Position numbers and translations under genes: made by a program | Notes under the pieces: generated by a model | Told to the model about the DNA's origin: nothing | Database searches by the model: none | Seen by the model: the letters and a program-made list of their open reading frames with translations, nothing else | Assembly: GCA_003443635.1 (NCBI GenBank) | Contig: CP031964.1 | Coordinates: 2,760,321-2,824,320 of the forward strand | Direction of reading: 5' to 3' | From: Flavobacteriaceae bacterium | GTDB lineage: Bacteria; Bacteroidota; Bacteroidia; Flavobacteriales; Flavobacteriaceae | Length of the DNA stretch: 64,000 nucleotides | Shown here: piece after piece, positions 17,535 through 25,191 of the stretch | Layout of the letters: the number at the start of each line of letters is the position of its first letter | Position numbering within the stretch: position 1 is the first letter of the stretch

Positions 17535-17993
17535 ATGACATTTGCACCAAAAAATATAAATTATAAAAATAAGGTTAAAGATAGTTTTGATCGCCAAAAA
17601 TTCATGCAATTGATAAATGCTAAATTAATAGATGTAAAACCTGGTTATTGTGAAATTCAAATTCCTTATGATATAAATTTAACCCAACAGCACGGTTTTT
17701 TTCATGCAGGTATTATTAGTACAATTGCAGACAATGCCGCTGGATATGCAAGTTTTTCTTTAATGGATGAAAACTCATCTATTTTAACTGTAGAATTTAA
17801 ACTTAATTTAATAGCTCCAGGGAAAGGAGACATGTTGATTGGAAAGGCAAATGTTTTAAAAAATGGTAAAACATTAACAATATGTAGATCAGAAGTTTAT
17901 ATTGTTAAAAATGGGATTGAAAAATTATGCGCTGCTGCACAATCAACTCTAATAGAGCTAAAAAATAAATCAGACAATATAAAGTTGAAATAA
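17535..17993 (+). CDS. PaaI-family hotdog thioesterase
   Basis: This 152-residue protein has the hotdog fold of PaaI-like acyl-CoA thioesterases. The signature QQHGFFHAGIISTIADNAAGYA places the active-site loop (HG.FHGG-like) and the start of the long central helix, with D/N residues at the catalytic position. SILTVEFKLNLIAPGKGD forms the usual second half. Homotetramers or dimers are expected. The natural acyl-CoA is unknown, and no phenylacetate genes are nearby. A GNAT gene follows after 27 bases. Confidence 0.85.
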   Translation: MTFAPKNINYKNKVKDSFDRQKFMQLINAKLIDVKPGYCEIQIPYDINLTQQHGFFHAGIISTIADNAAGYASFSLMDENSSILTVEFKLNLIAPGKGDMLIGKANVLKNGKTLTICRSEVYIVKNGIEKLCAAAQSTLIELKNKSDNIKLK

Positions 17994-18020
17994 AACCAGT
18001 TACTAACAGCTATAAGATCG

Positions 18021-18569
18021 ATGCAAACTTTAACTACCAAAAGATTAATAATAAAGAAAGCAGAGTTAACAGATTCTGAATTCTTTTTAAAATTATTAAA
18101 CAGTCCGAATTGGATTGAATTTATAGGAGATAGAGGAGTTAAAACCGTAAAAGGCGCTACCAAATATATTCAGGATAGCTTGATTAGTTCATATCATAAA
18201 AATGGTTATGGTTTATATAAGGTTTGTCTAAAAGATAATGGAACGCCAATTGGCATTTGTGGATTTGTTAAACGAGATTACTTAGAGGATGTTGATATTG
18301 GATTCGCAATGTTATCTGAATACGAAGGTAAAGGGTTTGCATATGAAGCAGCCAAAGCGACAATAGAATATGGGAATTCTCAATTAAATTTGACTACAAT
18401 TTTAGCTATCACAACTCGCAAAAACAATAAATCTCGCAAACTTTTATCTAAAGTCGGGTTTTTAGAAATAGGAATAATTAAACCTGATAAAAGTTCAGTA
18501 GAATTTTTATTATTCTCAAATAAAAATGAAAAACCAAATGGCAATATTATGTACTTAAAACAGAATTAG
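18021..18569 (+). CDS. GNAT family N-acetyltransferase (RimJ-like)
   Basis: This 182-residue protein matches the Acetyltransf_3 type of GNAT enzymes. It starts with the typical LTTKRLIIKKAELTDSEFF and has the acetyl-CoA-binding loop LSEYEGKGFAYEAA (Q/RxxGxG/A-like) followed by TRKNNKSRKLLSKVGF. Such proteins acetylate protein N-termini or small molecules; the target is not readable. It probably shares a transcript with the upstream thioesterase. Confidence 0.85.
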   Translation: MQTLTTKRLIIKKAELTDSEFFLKLLNSPNWIEFIGDRGVKTVKGATKYIQDSLISSYHKNGYGLYKVCLKDNGTPIGICGFVKRDYLEDVDIGFAMLSEYEGKGFAYEAAKATIEYGNSQLNLTTILAITTRKNNKSRKLLSKVGFLEIGIIKPDKSSVEFLLFSNKNEKPNGNIMYLKQN

Positions 18570-18635
18570 AAATTATATTATTTTCAGCATTTTATTAACT
18601 TAGTACACAACTACTATCAAATAAATTGTGAAAAG

Positions 18636-19412
18636 ATGAAAAGAATACATTTATTTGAATTTGAAGATCAAAAATGGTTTCCTTCTTTTTTGAGAAACTA
18701 TGGTACAGATTTTTTACAATTTTTATCTAACAAAACAAAGTTGTACAAACCTATAGTTCCAATCATTAAAAAAGGGCTTCAAGAAAGTAATACTAATCAA
18801 ATTATTGATCTTGGATCTGGCGGTGGTGGCGGATTAATTTGGTTAAACTCTGAATTAAAGATTGACCACCCAAATTTAAAAATAATCTTAACAGATTATT
18901 ACCCAAATATTCCTGCATTTAAATACACAAAGAAACAAGCAGATAATTTTGAATTTATTATAAATCCTGTAGATGCTAGAGATGTGCCTATAGAGTTAAA
19001 AGGATTTCGAACACAGTTTTTATCTTTACACCATTTTACTCCTATAGACGCAAAACAAATTTTACAAAATGCTATAGATTCTAATAATTCTATTGGTATT
19101 TTTGAAGCACAAGAAAGAAGTATTACAAGCATATTAGCAATGTTATTTTCTCCATTAAGTGTAATTTTCACGACCCCTTTTATTCGTCCATTTAAAATTG
19201 GAAGAATTGTTTTTACTTATTTAATTCCTATAGTTCCCCTATTTGTATTATGGGACGGAATTGTTTCGTCGTTACGAACATATTCTGTGAAAGAAATGAA
19301 TGAGTTAGTAAAAGATTTAAATGAAAGCGAAAAATTTAATTGGGATATTGGGAAAATAAAATCAGGACCAAGCGTTGTACTATATCTATTAGGAACCAAA
19401 AAAGAATTATAA
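18636..19412 (+). CDS. membrane-associated class I SAM methyltransferase-like protein
   Basis: The 258-residue protein has a Rossmann-type motif I with an unusual run of glycines (IIDLGSGGGGGLIWL), followed by the strand IILTDYYPN. Those features identify a SAM-binding fold. The region at about 165-215 is strongly hydrophobic (LAMLFSPLSVIFTTPF and FTYLIPIVPLFVLWDG), suggesting one or two membrane-embedded helices within the C-terminal half. No acceptor motif is seen. A lipid or quinone substrate would fit the topology but this is speculative. Confidence 0.65.
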   Translation: MKRIHLFEFEDQKWFPSFLRNYGTDFLQFLSNKTKLYKPIVPIIKKGLQESNTNQIIDLGSGGGGGLIWLNSELKIDHPNLKIILTDYYPNIPAFKYTKKQADNFEFIINPVDARDVPIELKGFRTQFLSLHHFTPIDAKQILQNAIDSNNSIGIFEAQERSITSILAMLFSPLSVIFTTPFIRPFKIGRIVFTYLIPIVPLFVLWDGIVSSLRTYSVKEMNELVKDLNESEKFNWDIGKIKSGPSVVLYLLGTKKEL

Positions 19413-19451
19413 ATATAAGATTATATTAAAATGCATAACTAATTTTAAAAA

Positions 19452-20120
19452 ATGAAGAGTAAACAACACCTATATATTTTTATTCTTTTAGTAAGTTTCT
19501 TTTATAATTTTACTAGTTGTGAACATAAAAATAATATTTCAAAGCTATCTCAGGAAGTTACTTATGATTCTATTTTATCTTCAAAATTACTTAATAGTGA
19601 AAGAATTAAATTAAAATATGGAAGCTATGCAATTAAAGTTCTCAATAATGACTCTAAACTAAGAATATCTAATTTATACAGTTCTCATGATGATACAAAA
19701 ACGACACGAACTTTTGCTATTGTAAATTATCCAGAAACTGTAGATAGTATCTTTTTAAAAGAGCATAAAAAAATTATAGAAGGTGGATCCATCGGGCGTA
19801 CTTTTAAAGATTATGGTTGGGGAATAGAAAAGAAAAGTATCTATTTTGGCGAAATCTTACCTTCAAATGACTTTACGAGTATATATAAACTCATGGGTAA
19901 TATTGCTCCTTCCAAGTTAGCAATTTATGTATATGAATTCTATATTAAAAAAAATAACTTAGAATTTAAATATGTAACAATTGCAGAAATATATCACCCT
20001 GATTATCTTACTTTAAATACTTTAAAAAGCATTCATGAAGACACAAATAATTACTTAGAAATAAAACCTATAATCAACCAAATGCTAGAACAAATTCCTA
20101 TTAAAATGAAATTAGAATAA
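19452..20120 (+). CDS. hypothetical lipoprotein
   Basis: I do not recognise a family for this 222-residue protein. The first 24 residues form a signal peptide with a hydrophobic core (YIFILLVSFFYNF) and a lipobox FTSC, so the mature protein starts at the lipidated C24. The rest is soluble and mixed alpha/beta, with no catalytic motif. It lies 39 bases after the methyltransferase-like gene and before a 223-base gap, so it could be the last gene of the 17.5-20.1 kb run. Confidence 0.55.
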   Translation: MKSKQHLYIFILLVSFFYNFTSCEHKNNISKLSQEVTYDSILSSKLLNSERIKLKYGSYAIKVLNNDSKLRISNLYSSHDDTKTTRTFAIVNYPETVDSIFLKEHKKIIEGGSIGRTFKDYGWGIEKKSIYFGEILPSNDFTSIYKLMGNIAPSKLAIYVYEFYIKKNNLEFKYVTIAEIYHPDYLTLNTLKSIHEDTNNYLEIKPIINQMLEQIPIKMKLE

Positions 20121-20271
20121 TAATTTCATTAAAAAATACGAGTTGCACTCATATATTCCTAATACATTTTTACATCCTTTGTAGTTAACATAAAAATTTA
20201 AAATACTGCTTTTTCCACACATCTAAACTATCGCTTAGTTATAATTTAAATTTTATTTTTTTGACAATCAA

Positions 20272-20302
20272 TTGGTTGAGTTGAATAATATTTATATATT
20301 TG
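20272..20302 (+). promoter_or_regulatory. promoter of the PadR-type regulator
   Basis: A perfect -7 box TATATTTG lies at 20295-20302. A TTG at 20272-20274 is 20 bases upstream of it, within the 17-23 range reported for Flavobacterium promoters; a second TTG lies at 20276-20278. The -7 box ends where the palindromic operator begins, 42 bases before the ATG. Confidence 0.65.
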
Positions 20303-20324
20303 TATTATACCATTTGTATAATAC
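20302..20324 (+). promoter_or_regulatory. palindromic operator for the PadR-type regulator
   Basis: GTATTATAC (20302-20310) and GTATAATAC (20316-20324) are exact reverse complements separated by five bases. The palindrome covers the predicted transcription start just downstream of the -7 box. PadR regulators bind dyads of this size, commonly at their own promoters, so autorepression is the simplest reading. A third partial copy, ATAATAC, follows near 20332. Confidence 0.65.
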
Positions 20325-20343
20325 TATTAGATAATACAAAAAA

Positions 20344-20727
20344 ATGAATCAATCTGAAGCATACAAAACAAAACTTCTTTCAAGCTGGGAAGAAACTTAT
20401 AAAAAAGGGCAGCTTACATTTTGGCTACTATTATCATTAAAAAATGATTCGCTATATATAAACGAAATACAAGATTTTATAAAATCTATAACTAAAGGAA
20501 CTATTTCTTGTGAAGATCAGAGTATCTATCGTTCTCTAAGAAAATATTATGATCTAGAGATTGTAGATTATGAATTAAAAGAAGGCTATAAAGGACCAAA
20601 TAGGAAATATTATTTTTTAACCAAAATTGGTAAAGAGTTACTACATACATTTATTCAAAGAAACATTAGTTTATTTTATGATAAAGAGGTAACAGATTTG
20701 CTAAATAACAAACCCACTGTATTATGA
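20344..20727 (+). CDS. PadR-like winged-helix transcriptional regulator
   Basis: This 127-residue protein fits a PadR-type regulator: a winged-helix domain with ISCEDQSIYRSLRKYYDLEIVDY as the recognition helix and the start of the wing, and the characteristic PNRKYYFLTKIGKELL at the wing end. It is somewhat longer than the minimal 110-residue PadR-s2 form and has a short C-terminal helix for dimerisation. The palindrome at 20302-20324 is its probable own operator. The stop overlaps the start of a membrane-protein gene (ATGA), the arrangement typical of PadR regulator-transporter or regulator-membrane protein pairs. Confidence 0.8.
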   Translation: MNQSEAYKTKLLSSWEETYKKGQLTFWLLLSLKNDSLYINEIQDFIKSITKGTISCEDQSIYRSLRKYYDLEIVDYELKEGYKGPNRKYYFLTKIGKELLHTFIQRNISLFYDKEVTDLLNNKPTVL

Positions 20728-21131
20728 AAACAATGACAAATAATTTAAAATATTTTAGTGGATTAACTTTAATTTTCTCCATTATTTTCTTTTACTATTT
20801 ATATTCAGATATAACTATTCAATCTTATAATAAGATCTGGATATATGCAATTTTATACGGAATGACTTTATTCATTTCCGGATTAATTTTAGGGTATAAA
20901 GATCCTGTGCGTAATAGCATATATGACCTTGGATTTCAATACCATTTAACAACATTTATTATTGTTAACTGTATTGGTTTTATAGCATCATTAATTGCAA
21001 TGGGAATTAATTTAAAAACTTTATTAACTAGTATTATGCCAATTATTTTTTGGGGACTAGGGCTTTTAATACATTATTATTTTAGTTTAAAATCAATTAA
21101 AGGAATTAATAAAAAAGAAATTTTTGATTAA
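20724..21131 (+). CDS. small four-helix membrane protein
   Basis: I do not recognise a named family. The 135-residue protein has four predicted transmembrane helices: about 11-28 (FSGLTLIFSIIFFYYLY), 39-57 (WIYAILYGMTLFISGLILG), 77-97 and 103-120. The C-terminal tail is basic and cytoplasmic. Its start overlaps the PadR-type gene by four bases, so expression is coupled to the regulator. It could be a sensor partner or an effector controlled by the regulator, by analogy with other PadR pairs. Confidence 0.6.
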   Translation: MKTMTNNLKYFSGLTLIFSIIFFYYLYSDITIQSYNKIWIYAILYGMTLFISGLILGYKDPVRNSIYDLGFQYHLTTFIIVNCIGFIASLIAMGINLKTLLTSIMPIIFWGLGLLIHYYFSLKSIKGINKKEIFD

Positions 21132-21154
21132 TCTACAAAAAAATCATAAGCATC

Positions 21155-21700
21155 TTATTTCCAACCGTTTTTTTGTAAGGCTTTTTCAATATGCGCATAA
21201 TGATGCTGACTATGCCAAGCGTAATTTGCTACATTTTGTTTTAAAGAAACAGTTACATTTCCTTCTGGATGTATAAAACTCTTATTAAAATCGTCTATTG
21301 ACATCGTTTTTAGAAAATACACTAGTTTAAAATGTAACGCTCTCAAATAGTTAAGTGACATTTCTATTGGCGCTGTTTTGGCATCAATTAATTCAGCCCA
21401 AAGTTGTTCGTCATAAGCTTTTATAACTGGGGTATTTTCAGTTGACGCCCATTTAAAGCGCGTATAACTATGATGATGACTATCTGCTAAATGATGAATA
21501 ACTTGCCTAATTGTCCACCCTTCTGGTCGATATGGTGTATCTAATTGCTCATCTGTTAAATTCTCAACAAGATGCTCTATATGATCAGGAAAATGTTCTA
21601 ATATAGAGATCCAGTTTGCGATATGATCTTTAGTAATTTCTGAAGGTAATTCTAACTTACCAATAGGGTATTTTAACTGTTCTAATTCTGTATTTGTCAT
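21155..21700 (-). CDS. DinB-superfamily bacillithiol transferase-like protein (YfiT/BstA)
   Basis: This 181-residue protein is a DinB four-helix bundle of the YfiT/BstA type. It begins with the typical LKYPIGKLELPSEI. The metal site is formed by H67 in WTIRQVIHHLADSHHH and the closing WHSQHHYAHIEKAL pair. Bacillus BstA moves bacillithiol onto electrophiles, and related Bacteroidota proteins are annotated the same way. Whether this organism makes bacillithiol cannot be seen here. The gene is separated from the PPIase gene by a terminator. Confidence 0.85.
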   Translation of the reverse strand: MTNTELEQLKYPIGKLELPSEITKDHIANWISILEHFPDHIEHLVENLTDEQLDTPYRPEGWTIRQVIHHLADSHHHSYTRFKWASTENTPVIKAYDEQLWAELIDAKTAPIEMSLNYLRALHFKLVYFLKTMSIDDFNKSFIHPEGNVTVSLKQNVANYAWHSQHHYAHIEKALQKNGWK

Positions 21701-21714
21701 CTTTAAATATAGTA

Positions 21715-21746
21715 AAAAAGAAAAGCACCTCTAAAGAAGTGCTTTT
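21715..21746 (-). terminator. rho-independent terminator after the PPIase gene
   Basis: On the minus strand AAAAGCAC (21746-21739) pairs with GTGCTTTT (21728-21721), with an inner TCT/AGA extension. The strand continues into CTTTTTT. It starts 24 bases after the stop of the PPIase fusion gene and separates it from the DinB gene. Confidence 0.75.
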
Positions 21747-21769
21747 ATACTATTTATAAATCAATTGAT

Positions 21770-22702
21770 TTATTTAACATTCATTAACTCTACATCAAAA
21801 ATTAAAGTAGCGTTAGGTGGGATAACTCCTCCTGCACCTCTTGCTCCATAAGCTAGATCACTAGGGATTACAAAACGTGCTTTATCTCCTATTTTTAACA
21901 GACCTACACCTTCATCCCATCCTGGTATAACTTGCCCAACTCCTAAAGCAAAATCGATAGGCTCATTACGTTTATATGACGAATCGAACACAGTACCATC
22001 TAATAATTGTCCTTTATAATGTACAGAAACTGTTTTACCTTTTTCAGCTTTTACTCCATTTCCTTCCTGAATAATCTGGTAACGCAATCCGCTATCTGTT
22101 TTATTGAATCCAGCTGCAATTTTTTCTAATTCTGCTTCCTTAATTGCTTTCTCTTCTGCTAAACGTTTTTCACGAGACCCTTCAAATGTTCTAAAAGATT
22201 CTACAGCGTTAAATGCTTCAGCTTCAGAACCGACTCTAACGATCTCTAAAGTAGTAATTTCATCTCCCTGTGCAATTGTATTAACGATATCTTGTCCTTC
22301 TTGTACTTTTCCAAAAACTGTATGATTATTATCTAACCAAGGTGTTTCTACATGAGTAATAAAAAACTGACTTCCATTTGTTCCCGGCCCTGAATTTGCC
22401 ATAGACAATACACCTGGTCCATCATGCTTTAACTCTGAATGAAACTCATCATCAAATTGATAACCTGGATTTCCAGTTCCTGTTCCTTGAGGGCATCCGC
22501 CCTGAATCATGAAATCTGAAATGACACGATGAAATTTTAATCCATCGTAATATGGTTGTCCTTGAGGTTTTACTGAGTTTTCTAAATTTCCTTCAGCTAA
22601 AGCTACAAAGTTACCTACTGTTCCTGGTGTTTTCTGAAATTCTAAAGCAACAAGAATTGCCCCTTTAGTTGTATTAAATTTTGCGTATAAACCGTCTTGC
22701 AT
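21770..22702 (-). CDS. cyclophilin-FKBP fusion peptidyl-prolyl isomerase
   Basis: This 310-residue protein joins two unrelated proline isomerases. Residues about 5-160 are a cyclophilin (FHRVISDFMIQGGCPQGTGTG, GTNGSQFFITH, HTVFGKV). Residues about 215-310 are an FKBP domain (KTVSVHYKGQLLDGTVFDSS, QVIPGWDEGVGLLKIG, GVIPPNATLIFDVELM). A charged helix at about 170-200 links them. No signal peptide is present, so it should act in the cytoplasm on folding proteins. The terminator at 21715-21746 and the -7 box at 22725-22732 make it a single-gene unit. The fusion is known in Bacteroidota. Confidence 0.92.
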   Translation of the reverse strand: MQDGLYAKFNTTKGAILVALEFQKTPGTVGNFVALAEGNLENSVKPQGQPYYDGLKFHRVISDFMIQGGCPQGTGTGNPGYQFDDEFHSELKHDGPGVLSMANSGPGTNGSQFFITHVETPWLDNNHTVFGKVQEGQDIVNTIAQGDEITTLEIVRVGSEAEAFNAVESFRTFEGSREKRLAEEKAIKEAELEKIAAGFNKTDSGLRYQIIQEGNGVKAEKGKTVSVHYKGQLLDGTVFDSSYKRNEPIDFALGVGQVIPGWDEGVGLLKIGDKARFVIPSDLAYGARGAGGVIPPNATLIFDVELMNVK

Positions 22703-22724
22703 CTTTTTAATTTTTAAGAATGTG

Positions 22725-22732
22725 CAAAGATA
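22725..22732 (-). promoter_or_regulatory. -7 promoter box of the PPIase gene
   Basis: On the minus strand this reads TATCTTTG, an exact TAnnTTTG match, 22 bases before the ATG. No good -33 box is visible in the low-complexity region behind it. Confidence 0.5.
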
Positions 22733-22790
22733 CTTAGGATTTACGAATTAGGATTTAAGATTTTAGAATTTTTAGGGATTTACATCTTTA
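22733..22790. repeat. A+T-rich imperfect direct repeats
   Basis: Short units such as TTAGGATTTACGAATTAGGATTTAAGATTTTAGAATTTTTAGGGATTTA repeat GATTTA/TTAGGATTT with small changes between ppi and recQ. A similar but shorter pattern (AGATCTAAGATCTAATACC) occurs in the nqrD-nqrE gap near 8055. They look like slippage products and no function is claimed. Confidence 0.35.
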
Positions 22791-22799
22791 AAAGTAAAA

Positions 22800-25001
22800 T
22801 TAATTTGCTACCTCACTAATAAACTTTATACGATATAAACGAAGTTCCTCATCATCGTAATCTCCATCAAATTCTTCGATTGCTGCATCTATTTCATCAG
22901 TTTCAGATTCCATGAAATAATCATGAATCTCTTCTTGTTGATCTTCATCTAAAACCTCATCTATCCAATAATTGATATTAAGTTTAGTTCCAGAAAATAC
23001 AATTACTTCCATTTCTTTTATAAAATCCACCATCTCCATTCCTTTGGCAGATGCTATATCGTCTAGAGGTAATTTCCTATCTATATTTTGAATAATATAT
23101 AATTTTAAAGCAGAATTACTTCCAGTAGATTTTACAATCATATCTTCTGGTCTAACAATATCATTTTCTTCTACATATTTAGCAATAAGTGCAACAAAAT
23201 CTTTACCATATTTTTTTGCTTTGCCCTCACCCACACCATGTACATTTGCTAATTCTTCTAAAGAAATTGGATATTTAAGTGCCATATCCTCTAAAGAGGG
23301 GTCCTGAAAAATCACAAATGGAGGAACACCTAATTTTTTAGCATTCTGTTTACGTAAATCTTTAAGCATTCGCATTAAAGCTTCATCTGCTACACCTCCA
23401 CTTCCTTTAGAGTTCGTAATAATACTATCATCATTAGTATCATCAAAAATATGATCTTCGGTCATCATAAATGATACTGGATTATTAATAAAATCTTTAC
23501 CTGTATCTGTCCCTTTTAATACTCCATAGGTTTCAATATCTTTTCGCAACAATCCAGCTACTAAAACCTGACGAATTAATGCCATCCAAAATTTATCTTC
23601 TTTAGCTTTACCAACACCAAAAAACACTTGTTCATCTGTACGGTGAGATTTTATTAAAGCATTTTCCTTACCTATAATAACATTTACTAGGTCTTTACTT
23701 TTATAGGTTTCATTTGTTTTGGACACTACATCTAATAAGGTAACTACTTCATTTTTAGCTTCAACTTGTTTTTTTGGATTACGTACATTATCATCTAAAT
23801 CACCACCTTCTCCTGTTTCATTATCAAACTCTTCTCCAAAATAATGAAGTATAAATTTTCTTCTAGAAATAGAAGTTTCAGCAAAAGCTACAATTTCCTG
23901 TAATAAAGCATGTCCTATTTCCTGTTCTGCAACAGGTTTTCCAGACATGAATTTTTCGAGTTTCTCTATATCTTTATAAGCATAATATGCTAAACAATGC
24001 CCTTCTCCTCCATCACGTCCAGCACGTCCAGTTTCTTGATAATAACTTTCAATACTTTTCGGGATATCATGATGAATTACAAAACGAACATCGGGCTTAT
24101 CTATACCCATACCAAACGCTATTGTGGCCACCACTACATCTACATCTTCCATTAAAAACATGTCTTGATGTCGTGCTCTTGTTTTTGCATCTAACCCTGC
24201 ATGGTATGGTACAGCTTTAAGTCCATTAACCTGTAATACTTGTGCTAATTCTTCAACACGCTTACGGCTTAAACAATATACAATACCCGATTTTCCTTCA
24301 TTTTGTTTTATAAAACGAATAATATCTGCATCTACATTTTTTGTTTTTGGACGTATCTCATAAAATAAATTAGGACGATTAAACGATGCTTTAAAGGTCT
24401 TAGCATCTGAAATTCCTAAGTTTTTAAGTATATCTTCTTGTACTTTAGGTGTAGCGGTAGCTGTAAGTCCTATAATAGGAATATTATCACCTATCCGCTT
24501 AATTATATGTCTTAAATTTCTGTATTCTGGCCTAAAGTCATGTCCCCATTCACTTATACAATGAGCTTCGTCTATAGCCAAGAATGAAATGGTTTCACCT
24601 CTTAAAAATTCAACATTTTCTTCTTTCGTCAGTGATTCTGGAGCTACATAAAGTAATTTAGTGATTCCATTAGAAATATCAGATTTCACCTGTTTTACTT
24701 CTGTTTTATTTAAAGAAGAATTTAATACATGTGCAACACCATCTTCATTTGAGACTCCTCGAATAGCATCCACTTGATTTTTCATTAAAGCAATTAAAGG
24801 AGATACTACTATTGCCGTACCTTCTTTCATTAAAGCTGGTAACTGATAACAAAGAGATTTTCCTCCACCAGTTGGCATTATTACAAACGTATTATTTCCA
24901 GAGACTATATTTTCTATAACCTCTTCTTGTAATCCCTTAAAATTACTAAAGCCAAAATATTTTTTTAGAGCTTGTTGTAATTTATCTTTTTCCATATTCA
25001 T
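22800..25001 (-). CDS. recQ: ATP-dependent DNA helicase RecQ
   Basis: RecQ is a 3'-5' DNA helicase that acts in recombination and fork repair. Walker A is MPTGGGKSLCYQLP, motif II is DEAH (IDEAHCISEWGHDFRPEYR), and motif VI is YYQETGRAGRDG. An RQC winged-helix region follows, then an HRDC domain (LEELANVHGVGEGKAKKYG) near the end and an acidic C-terminal tail. The usual zinc-binding cysteines of RecQ are not obvious in the region after motif VI. The ATG at 25001 (MNMEKDK) is preferred: an in-frame TTG lies 12 bases earlier, but GGGAGAG just before this ATG can serve as a ribosome site. The protein is then 733 residues. Confidence 0.94.
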   Translation of the reverse strand: MNMEKDKLQQALKKYFGFSNFKGLQEEVIENIVSGNNTFVIMPTGGGKSLCYQLPALMKEGTAIVVSPLIALMKNQVDAIRGVSNEDGVAHVLNSSLNKTEVKQVKSDISNGITKLLYVAPESLTKEENVEFLRGETISFLAIDEAHCISEWGHDFRPEYRNLRHIIKRIGDNIPIIGLTATATPKVQEDILKNLGISDAKTFKASFNRPNLFYEIRPKTKNVDADIIRFIKQNEGKSGIVYCLSRKRVEELAQVLQVNGLKAVPYHAGLDAKTRARHQDMFLMEDVDVVVATIAFGMGIDKPDVRFVIHHDIPKSIESYYQETGRAGRDGGEGHCLAYYAYKDIEKLEKFMSGKPVAEQEIGHALLQEIVAFAETSISRRKFILHYFGEEFDNETGEGGDLDDNVRNPKKQVEAKNEVVTLLDVVSKTNETYKSKDLVNVIIGKENALIKSHRTDEQVFFGVGKAKEDKFWMALIRQVLVAGLLRKDIETYGVLKGTDTGKDFINNPVSFMMTEDHIFDDTNDDSIITNSKGSGGVADEALMRMLKDLRKQNAKKLGVPPFVIFQDPSLEDMALKYPISLEELANVHGVGEGKAKKYGKDFVALIAKYVEENDIVRPEDMIVKSTGSNSALKLYIIQNIDRKLPLDDIASAKGMEMVDFIKEMEVIVFSGTKLNINYWIDEVLDEDQQEEIHDYFMESETDEIDAAIEEFDGDYDDEELRLYRIKFISEVAN

Positions 25002-25042
25002 TAACTCTCCCAATTAGTACATTATAAGTTTAAATTTCTCTT

Positions 25043-25090
25043 ATTAGGAGTAAATTCTAATCTATTTAGAAAGTTCTCCTAATTTTTTTT
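25043..25090 (+). terminator. nested hairpin with T tail in the recQ-kdsD gap
   Basis: ATTAGGAG (25043-25050) pairs with CTCCTAAT (25076-25083), and inside it TTCTAA (25055-25060) pairs with TTAGAA (25066-25071) around a five-base loop. Eight T residues follow at 25083-25090. Shape and tail fit a + strand terminator, yet no + strand gene lies upstream. It may act as an attenuator in the kdsD leader or be a relic. Confidence 0.45.
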
Positions 25091-25191
25091 CGTTTTTTTG
25101 TATTAATTTTTTAATAACATTAGCGCAATCTGTCTGAGAGACCTATAAAGATACTAATTTCTTTAATTAATTAACCCTAAAATAATAAATT

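Noticed and set aside
23987-24220. Reading frame on the + strand inside recQ
   Set aside because: It lies wholly within a conserved recQ helicase region on the opposite strand and has a composition typical of a shadow frame.
22800-25013. TTG start of recQ at 25013
   Set aside because: GGGAGAG just downstream is better used as a ribosome site for the ATG at 25001.
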